Positions 33,040 through 38,108 of a stretch of DNA of 38,108 bases are shown here, piece after piece. The stretch comes from Acetobacter cerevisiae. Its GTDB lineage: Bacteria > Pseudomonadota > Alphaproteobacteria > Acetobacterales > Acetobacteraceae. Within the stretch, counting starts at the first letter, position 1, and every line of letters begins with the position of its first letter. The notes under the pieces were generated by a model that was not told where the DNA came from, made no database searches, and worked only from the letters and a program-made list of their open reading frames with translations. The stretch is from the NCBI RefSeq assembly GCF_001580535.1, contig NZ_LHZA01000133.1:1-38108 (forward strand). Direction: 5' to 3'. Position numbers and translations under genes: made by a program.

Positions 33040-34335
33040 ATGGCATCCTGTGTGCACATTATTGGCGGCGGCGTGGCTGGTCTGGCCGCCGCGGTGGAAG
33101 TAGCTGGCTCAGGCCGCCGCGTTATTGTGCATGAAGCAGGCCGCGCCTGCGGGGGCCGTGCCCGGTCTTATGAAGACAAGCAGCTGGGCTGCCGGATTGA
33201 TAACGGCAACCACCTGCTGCTGTCCGCCAACAAGACGGTCTTCCGTTATCTGGCCATGACGGGCGGTACCGATACGCTGACCGGTCCCGGCATCCCCATT
33301 TTCCCATTTGTTGATCTGGCGGAAGACGCGCGCTGGACGCTGGACCTCTCCCGCGGGCGGATGCCCTGGTGGGTGTTCCAGCCGCATCGGCGCGTGCCAG
33401 ACATGCGGGTGGTGGAACTGCGCAGCCTGCAAAAGCTGATGCAGGCAGGCGAAGACGAGCACGTCTCAGACTGCCTGCTGCCCGGTGCACTCAGCCGCCG
33501 CCTGCTGGAACCCTTCGCAATTTCTGCTCTCAATACCTCCTGTGAGACGGGCAGCGCCGCCCTGCTTGGCGCGGTGGTGAAAGAATCGCTCTCCCTTGGC
33601 GGCAAGGCCTGCGTACCGTGGTTCCCCAGGGAAGGGCTTTCTGAAACGCTGGTAGACCCGGCGCTGGCGCATCTGGCCATTCTGCAGGCAGAAGTCCGCA
33701 CCCAAAGCCGCATCAGCGCGCTGGATGTCAGTCGGGGCCGCGTGACCGCTCTGCATGGCCCGGACGGCGTTATCCCGCTGACGGAAGACGATACCGTTAT
33801 TCTGGCCGTCCCCGCTCCCGTGGCGGAAACCCTGCTCACGCCGCATGTACCCGGCTTTCAGACCCCCAATGCGTTTGAAAGCATTCTGAACCTGCATTTC
33901 CGTCTGGACGCCGCCCCGCAGGCGCTGGGCTCTTTTGCCCGTGCGCGATTTATGGGACTGGTCGGCAGCATTGCAGAGTGGGTGTTCCTGCGCGGCGATA
34001 TCCTCTCCGTCACCGTTAGCGCCGCGAACCGCTTTGCAGAGCAGGACCCGGATGATCTGGCCCGCGCCATCTGGCATGACGTGCGCCGCGCGTGTGACCC
34101 GGTTCTGAAAGAGCCGCTGCGCGCCACTCCGCCGCATCAGCGCGTAGTGTGGGAAAAGCGCGCGACCTTTGCCGCAACGCCGGAACAGAACCGCCTGCGT
34201 CCCGGTGCGGCAACGCAACTGGTCAACCTCGCTCTGGCCGGGGACTGGACGGCAACCGGACTCCCCGCCACACTTGAAGGCGCAATGAGATCAGGCGTGA
34301 AGGCCGTACACACACTCGGCCTGCGTCGTCCTTAA
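33040..34335 (+). CDS. hpnE: Hydroxysqualene dehydroxylase HpnE
   Basis: FAD-dependent enzyme that reduces hydroxysqualene to squalene. The 431-residue protein has an N-terminal dinucleotide fold HIIGGGVAGLAAAVEVAGSG, then EAGRACGGRARSY and DNGNHLLLSAN typical of the amine-oxidase-like HpnE family. A C-terminal FAD motif reads LALAGDWTATGLPATLEGAMRSG. It is cytosolic or peripheral on the membrane. ATG 33040 lies 20 bases after hpnD, and shc starts 33 bases after its stop. Confidence 0.96.
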   Translation: MASCVHIIGGGVAGLAAAVEVAGSGRRVIVHEAGRACGGRARSYEDKQLGCRIDNGNHLLLSANKTVFRYLAMTGGTDTLTGPGIPIFPFVDLAEDARWTLDLSRGRMPWWVFQPHRRVPDMRVVELRSLQKLMQAGEDEHVSDCLLPGALSRRLLEPFAISALNTSCETGSAALLGAVVKESLSLGGKACVPWFPREGLSETLVDPALAHLAILQAEVRTQSRISALDVSRGRVTALHGPDGVIPLTEDDTVILAVPAPVAETLLTPHVPGFQTPNAFESILNLHFRLDAAPQALGSFARARFMGLVGSIAEWVFLRGDILSVTVSAANRFAEQDPDDLARAIWHDVRRACDPVLKEPLRATPPHQRVVWEKRATFAATPEQNRLRPGAATQLVNLALAGDWTATGLPATLEGAMRSGVKAVHTLGLRRP

Positions 34336-34368
34336 TAAAAACAAGACGCCAGTAACAAGGAACACCCC

Positions 34369-36339
34369 ATGGCCGCTGATGGCAGCGCACATCCTAAGAC
34401 CCCGCTTTCCGGTGAGGATCTGGATCGTGTGGTTCAAAATGCTCATGCCGCTCTGGGGCAACGCCAGCAGGCGGACGGACACTGGGTGTATGAGCTGGAA
34501 GCCGACGCCAGCATCCCGGCGGAATACATCCTGCTGGAACATTATCTGAACCGGATTGATGATGCGCTTGAGCAGAAGATTGCGGTCTATCTGCGCCGGA
34601 CGCAAAGCGAGGAGCATGGCGGCTGGGCGCTGTATCATAACGGCGGATTTAACCTGTCCTCCTCCGTCAAAGCCTATTTTGCCCTGAAAGCGACCGGGGA
34701 GGATATCAACGCCCCCCATATGCGCCGTGCGCGGGAAGCCATTCTGGACCACGGCGGGGCCGAGCGCACCAATGTGTTCACCCGCATTCAGCTGGCCCTG
34801 TTTGGGGATGTACCCTGGCGGGCAACGCCGGTCATGCCGGTGGAACTGACGCTTCTGCCACGCAAGGCCTTCTTCTCCATCTGGAACATGTCCTACTGGT
34901 CCCGCACGGTCATTGCTCCCATGCTGGTGCTGGCAGCCCTGCGGCCCATCGCCATCAACCCGCGCCAGATCCATATTCGTGAGTTGTTCGTCACGCCCCC
35001 AGAGCGCGTGACAGACTGGATTCGTGGTCCTTACCGCTCCGTATGGGGCCGCGTGTTCAAGGGGCTGGATAGCGTGCTGCGGCCTACCCTTGGCCTCATT
35101 CCGTCCAAAACGCATGAGAAAGCCCTCAAGGCGGCCATTGATTTCATTGAACCGCGCCTGAACGGCAAGGATGGTCTGGGCGCCATTTATCCAGCCATGG
35201 CCAATGTGGTCATGATGTATCGCGCCCTTGGCGTGCCGGATACAGACCCACGCGCCGTCACCGCATGGGAAGCCGTGCAGGGTTTGCTGGTCCATAAGGA
35301 AGATGAAGTCTATTGCCAGCCCTGCGTCTCTCCCATCTGGGACACCGGGCTGTCCGGCCACGCCATGCTTGAGGCCGCCTCCGGTCCCAAAGGCATTGCC
35401 CCGGAAGAAACGCTGACAGAACTGCGTAAGGCTAGCAAATGGCTGCGGGATAAGCAGATTCTGGATGTTAAAGGCGACTGGGCCGTCAACAACCCGAACG
35501 TTGCGCCCGGTGGCTGGGCCTTCCAGTATGGGAACGACTATTACCCGGACGTGGATGATACCGCCGTGGTCGGCATGCTGCTGCACCGTGAAGGTGACCC
35601 GGCCAACGCCGAGTCCATCGAACGCGCCCGCCAGTGGATACTCGGCATGCAAAGCCGCGATGGCGGTTGGGGTGCCTTTGATATTGATAACAACAAAGAA
35701 CTACTGAACCATATCCCCTTCTCAGACCACGGCGCCCTGCTGGACCCGCCGACGGCGGATGTGACGGCGCGCTGCATCTCCTTCCTTGCCCCGCTGGGCC
35801 ATGGGGAAGACCGCCTGGTGCTGGAACGCGCCCTGACCTACCTGCGCAAAGAGCAGGAAGAAGACGGGTCATGGTTTGGCCGTTGGGGTACAAATTACAT
35901 CTACGGTACATGGTCCGCGCTGTGCGCGTTCAATGCCGCCGGTATCTCGCATGATGACCCGGCTGTGGTGAAAGCTGTGGAATGGCTGCGCTCCGTCCAG
36001 CGCCCGGACGGCGGCTGGGGCGAAGGCTGCGAGTCCTATGAAGGCGGCAGCCATGGCACCTACGGGGAAAGCCTGCCCTCTCAAACAGCATGGGCTGTTC
36101 TGGGCCTGATGGCCGCTGGCCGACGGGATGACCCGGCTGTCACACGCGGTATCAGCTGGCTGGCGGCTCAGCAGGATGAAAATGGGGAATGGCATGAGGA
36201 CCCGTATAACGCTGTCGGTTTCCCCAAAGTGTTTTACCTCCGCTACCACGGTTACAAGCAGTTTTTCCCGCTGATGGCTGTGGCGCGCTACCGCAATCTG
36301 GAAAGCAGCAACACGCGCCGCGTCGCCTTTGGGTTCTGA
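34369..36339 (+). CDS. shc: Squalene-hopene cyclase
   Basis: Membrane-bound class II triterpene cyclase making hopene/hopanol from squalene; also called HpnF. The 656-residue protein has the catalytic DVDDTA motif at 394-399 (D394, D396, D397), with the second Asp as general acid by family analogy. QW repeats include QSRDGGWGAFDIDNN, QEEDGSWFGRWGTNYIYGTW, QRPDGGWGEGCESY and QDENGEWHEDPYN. The acidic DGHWVYELEADASIPAEYILLEH lies near the start. ATG 34369 has AAGGA eight bases upstream. hpnG follows after three bases. Confidence 0.98.
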   Translation: MAADGSAHPKTPLSGEDLDRVVQNAHAALGQRQQADGHWVYELEADASIPAEYILLEHYLNRIDDALEQKIAVYLRRTQSEEHGGWALYHNGGFNLSSSVKAYFALKATGEDINAPHMRRAREAILDHGGAERTNVFTRIQLALFGDVPWRATPVMPVELTLLPRKAFFSIWNMSYWSRTVIAPMLVLAALRPIAINPRQIHIRELFVTPPERVTDWIRGPYRSVWGRVFKGLDSVLRPTLGLIPSKTHEKALKAAIDFIEPRLNGKDGLGAIYPAMANVVMMYRALGVPDTDPRAVTAWEAVQGLLVHKEDEVYCQPCVSPIWDTGLSGHAMLEAASGPKGIAPEETLTELRKASKWLRDKQILDVKGDWAVNNPNVAPGGWAFQYGNDYYPDVDDTAVVGMLLHREGDPANAESIERARQWILGMQSRDGGWGAFDIDNNKELLNHIPFSDHGALLDPPTADVTARCISFLAPLGHGEDRLVLERALTYLRKEQEEDGSWFGRWGTNYIYGTWSALCAFNAAGISHDDPAVVKAVEWLRSVQRPDGGWGEGCESYEGGSHGTYGESLPSQTAWAVLGLMAAGRRDDPAVTRGISWLAAQQDENGEWHEDPYNAVGFPKVFYLRYHGYKQFFPLMAVARYRNLESSNTRRVAFGF

Positions 36340-36342
36340 AAC

Positions 36343-37047
36343 ATGACGAACACCACACAGCCTTCCCCCAGCCGCCCCGGTATTCTTGTTGGCCTGAAAG
36401 CCGAAGCGAAGCTGATCCGGCACGTGTTCCCGCATGCCGCGATTGCCGCCAGCGGGGCGACACGCACCGGCGCGCAGCGTGAAGCAGCCCGACTGGCCGC
36501 TTGTGGAGCAGACTGTCTCCTCTCCTTCGGTCTGGCCGCCGGGCTGGACCCGGCATTGCCTCCCGGCACGCTCATCCTGCCAGAACGCGTGATGGCATGG
36601 GGCGCGTCTTATGCGTGTGACCCAACACTGCGCCACATTCTGGGGGCAGGCCAGCCGGGTGTGCTGGGCAACGCCTTGCTGCATAGCGACACCGTTGTAC
36701 TGGATGCTGCCGAAAAAGCGCATCTGTTTGCAACAAGCCAGTGTGCTGCTCTGGATATGGAAAGCGGCTTTCTGGCCCGCGCGGCGGAAGAAGCCGGATT
36801 ACCGTTTGCCGTGCTGCGCGTGGTGTGTGACCCCGCCAGCCGCTCTCTACCGCCAGTTGCAGGCACCGTTCTCTCCCCGGATGGCGGCCTGAACATCAAG
36901 GCGCTGCTCGGCTCCCTCCTGCGCCACCCCGGCCAGATTTCCGGCCTGATCGGCCTTGGTAAAGACGCCGGACGCGCCCGCACCGCCATGCTGACCTTTC
37001 TGGAACAGCAGCGCACCCGTCCGGCTTTTGCGCGGTTTGCGAACTGA
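36343..37047 (+). CDS. hpnG: Hopanoid-associated phosphorylase HpnG
   Basis: Purine-nucleoside-phosphorylase-like enzyme that releases adenine from adenosylhopane to give ribosylhopane (or its phosphate) in bacteriohopanepolyol synthesis. The 234-residue protein has GILVGLKAEAKLI, LLSFGLAAGLDPALPPGTLILPE, LLHSDTVVLDAAEKAHLF and the nucleoside-site segment ALDMESGFLARAAEEAGLPFAVLRVVCDPA. hpnH, which makes adenosylhopane, is not in the window and must lie elsewhere if present. It starts three bases after shc and is the last gene of the operon. No clear terminator follows before the convergent cytochrome gene. Confidence 0.95.
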   Translation: MTNTTQPSPSRPGILVGLKAEAKLIRHVFPHAAIAASGATRTGAQREAARLAACGADCLLSFGLAAGLDPALPPGTLILPERVMAWGASYACDPTLRHILGAGQPGVLGNALLHSDTVVLDAAEKAHLFATSQCAALDMESGFLARAAEEAGLPFAVLRVVCDPASRSLPPVAGTVLSPDGGLNIKALLGSLLRHPGQISGLIGLGKDAGRARTAMLTFLEQQRTRPAFARFAN

Positions 37048-37090
37048 AGATATTTAAGAACGTCGATCAGGCTATCAGAAGGGCCGTGTT

Positions 37091-37513
37091 TTATTCTTCG
37101 AGTTTGACTGTAGGCCTTAATTCTTCAACAGTCTGAGGGGAGACTGTGTCTGTCCAATGGTTTCCAAAATGGCTCCGGACATAATTCGCAACATCGGCAA
37201 CCTGTTTATCGGTCAGAATACCAGAAAACCAGGGCATCCCCCCACGCCCGTTGAGAATCATATAGATAGGATAACCTGAATCCTGAAGTCTTGCATTATT
37301 AGCAAGTGCCGGAAAACCTGCGCCAGCCGCGTTGCGGGCCCCCTTACCATCCGGCATGTGACACGACTGGCAGACATGGTGATAGACAGCCTCACCTGTT
37401 TGCATAACCTGCACCTTACCTGTTTCTCCACTCGCCGTATCGGCATGTGCTGCGTGCGACATGAGAGGAAAAGTGAGCAACATTCCCGCCGACAAAAGAA
37501 CAAAACGCATCAT
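37091..37513 (-). CDS. Periplasmic class I cytochrome c
   Basis: A 140-residue precursor with a Sec signal (MMRFVLLSAGMLLTFPLMSHAAHAD). A single haem site VCQSCH gives C48, C51 and H52, and the probable axial Met is M93 (GGMPWF). Ending NYVRSHFGNHWTD is typical of small electron-transfer cytochromes attached to periplasmic dehydrogenases. Its ATG overlaps the end of the amine oxidase gene (37510-37513), so it is probably the electron acceptor of that enzyme. Base composition is lower in GC than the hopanoid operon. Confidence 0.93.
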   Translation of the reverse strand: MMRFVLLSAGMLLTFPLMSHAAHADTASGETGKVQVMQTGEAVYHHVCQSCHMPDGKGARNAAGAGFPALANNARLQDSGYPIYMILNGRGGMPWFSGILTDKQVADVANYVRSHFGNHWTDTVSPQTVEELRPTVKLEE

Positions 37514-38108
37514 GCCGCTCCTGTTGCCCGCTTATGTAATTGAGTAACGGCAGAAAGCGACGAAAGGATTGCCCCTTCCTGCCAGCACCCCACATAAGAC
37601 GCGTGCTCACCTGCCAGCACAATGCGGTTATCCATCGAAACCAGTGTTTTATAATGGGTCTTGCGTGCCTGTTCAGACCACATACTGCAACACCCCAGCG
37701 TCCAGGGCATGCGGCTCCATGCAACACCTATCCCATTGAGAAATTCACTGCGATAGGATTTTGGATGAAAGACCGAACCCTGCCGCAGCCCTTCTGCAAC
37801 CCTTTGGTCTGGGGTCATGCCCGCAAAATCATAGGCTGCCGGCCCAAACATATAACCGGCCAGCAAAACTGCTGGGCCTTTTGAAAGGGCTCCATGGCTT
37901 GGATAGGATATCTGACTGATAGGCTGATCTGTAAAACTGATCCCACCGTAAATCTGTTCATCCTCCTCCCAAAAACGGCGCTTGAACTCAAAGGCAAGTT
38001 TGACAGATGACGCATAAGGCACCGCCGCAATAGCCGCTTTTAGCAGACCACTGACCTGAATATCGAGTTGTGACAGGACAGGAAGCGGAATAGTACAGAC
38101 AGAATACT
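37510..38108 (-). CDS. C-terminal part of an FAD-dependent amine oxidase
   Basis: 198 residues of a flavin monoamine oxidase; the start lies beyond the right edge. Visible family segments are YSVCTIPLPVL, VPYASSVKLAFEFKRRFWEEDEQIYGGISFTD, LLAGYMFGPAAYDFAGMTPDQRV and the final FAD/substrate motif VLAGEHASYVGCWQEGAILSS. The oxidase probably deaminates a primary amine or amino acid. Coupling to a cytochrome c suggests electrons pass to the respiratory chain rather than to oxygen. Export cannot be judged because the N-terminus is missing. Confidence 0.9.
   Translation of the reverse strand, partial: YSVCTIPLPVLSQLDIQVSGLLKAAIAAVPYASSVKLAFEFKRRFWEEDEQIYGGISFTDQPISQISYPSHGALSKGPAVLLAGYMFGPAAYDFAGMTPDQRVAEGLRQGSVFHPKSYRSEFLNGIGVAWSRMPWTLGCCSMWSEQARKTHYKTLVSMDNRIVLAGEHASYVGCWQEGAILSSLSAVTQLHKRATGAA

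Noticed and set aside
34291..35652. Minus-strand open frame of 453 codons opposite shc
   Set aside because: Antisense to squalene-hopene cyclase; no credible ribosome site or family.

Overview
The window is a gene-dense, GC-rich chromosomal segment. It most likely comes from an acetic acid bacterium (Acetobacteraceae, Alphaproteobacteria; Acetobacter or a close relative). The evidence is a complete hopanoid gene set (hpnA, hpnB, hpnC, hpnD, hpnE, shc, hpnG, with a divergent hpnL), an NDUFA12-type complex I accessory protein, a DUF2155 protein, a COG3146 acyltransferase-like protein, an alphaproteobacterial-style L36 protein, and an otsA/otsB/dsbB operon. I see no insertion sequence, prophage, CRISPR array or rRNA. 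The species is not determinable from sequence reading alone.

Layout. 1-186: tail of an unidentified gene and a two-way terminator. 189-2818 (-): otsB-otsA-dsbB. 2950-4805 (-): NDUFA12, mlaD, a 72-residue orphan and a DUF2155 protein. 5053-10104 (+): a protein with a class II ribonucleotide-reductase-like C-terminal domain, a RidA protein, a COG3146 protein, folD and a methylenetetrahydrofolate-reductase-like gene, closed by a strong terminator. 10245-10971 (-): a PEBP-family protein and a 72-residue orphan. 11213-14869 (+): queA-tgt-queG for the late steps of queuosine tRNA modification, translationally coupled to a small ribbon-helix-helix protein. 15074-17617 (+): a TerB/DnaJ-type protein, then mlaA-mlaC behind a long structured leader. 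17713-20155 (-): a GNAT enzyme, ettA and a CAT-anticodon tRNA. 20311-22919 (+): ppa, a LigB-type dioxygenase, a YceI protein and tRNA-Asp. 23079-25425: ahpC and ahpD (-) divergent from oxyR (+), a peroxide-defence module. 25573-26592 (+): rpmJ and a secreted TPR protein. 26603-28608 (-): hpnL and a tyrA-like dehydrogenase. 28822-37047 (+): the hopanoid operon. 37091-38108 (-): a cytochrome c and the C-terminal part of an FAD amine oxidase.

How the genes fit together. HpnD, HpnC and HpnE turn farnesyl diphosphate into squalene by the presqualene diphosphate/hydroxysqualene route. Shc cyclises squalene to hopene, HpnG acts in side-chain maturation, and HpnA, HpnB and HpnL are hopanoid-associated. 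The Mla proteins, hopanoids and trehalose all bear on envelope and osmotic robustness, which suits a host exposed to ethanol, acid and sugar. No stretch above about 300 bases lacks a gene. The largest gap (22587-22842) carries several hairpins and a tRNA promoter.

The most unusual items are the stand-alone NrdJ-like protein, the switch-like leader of mlaA, paired dyads between ahpC and oxyR, the hairpin cluster around tRNA-Asp, and the amine oxidase/cytochrome c pair. No clearly new multi-gene system was recognised; most operons match known pathways.
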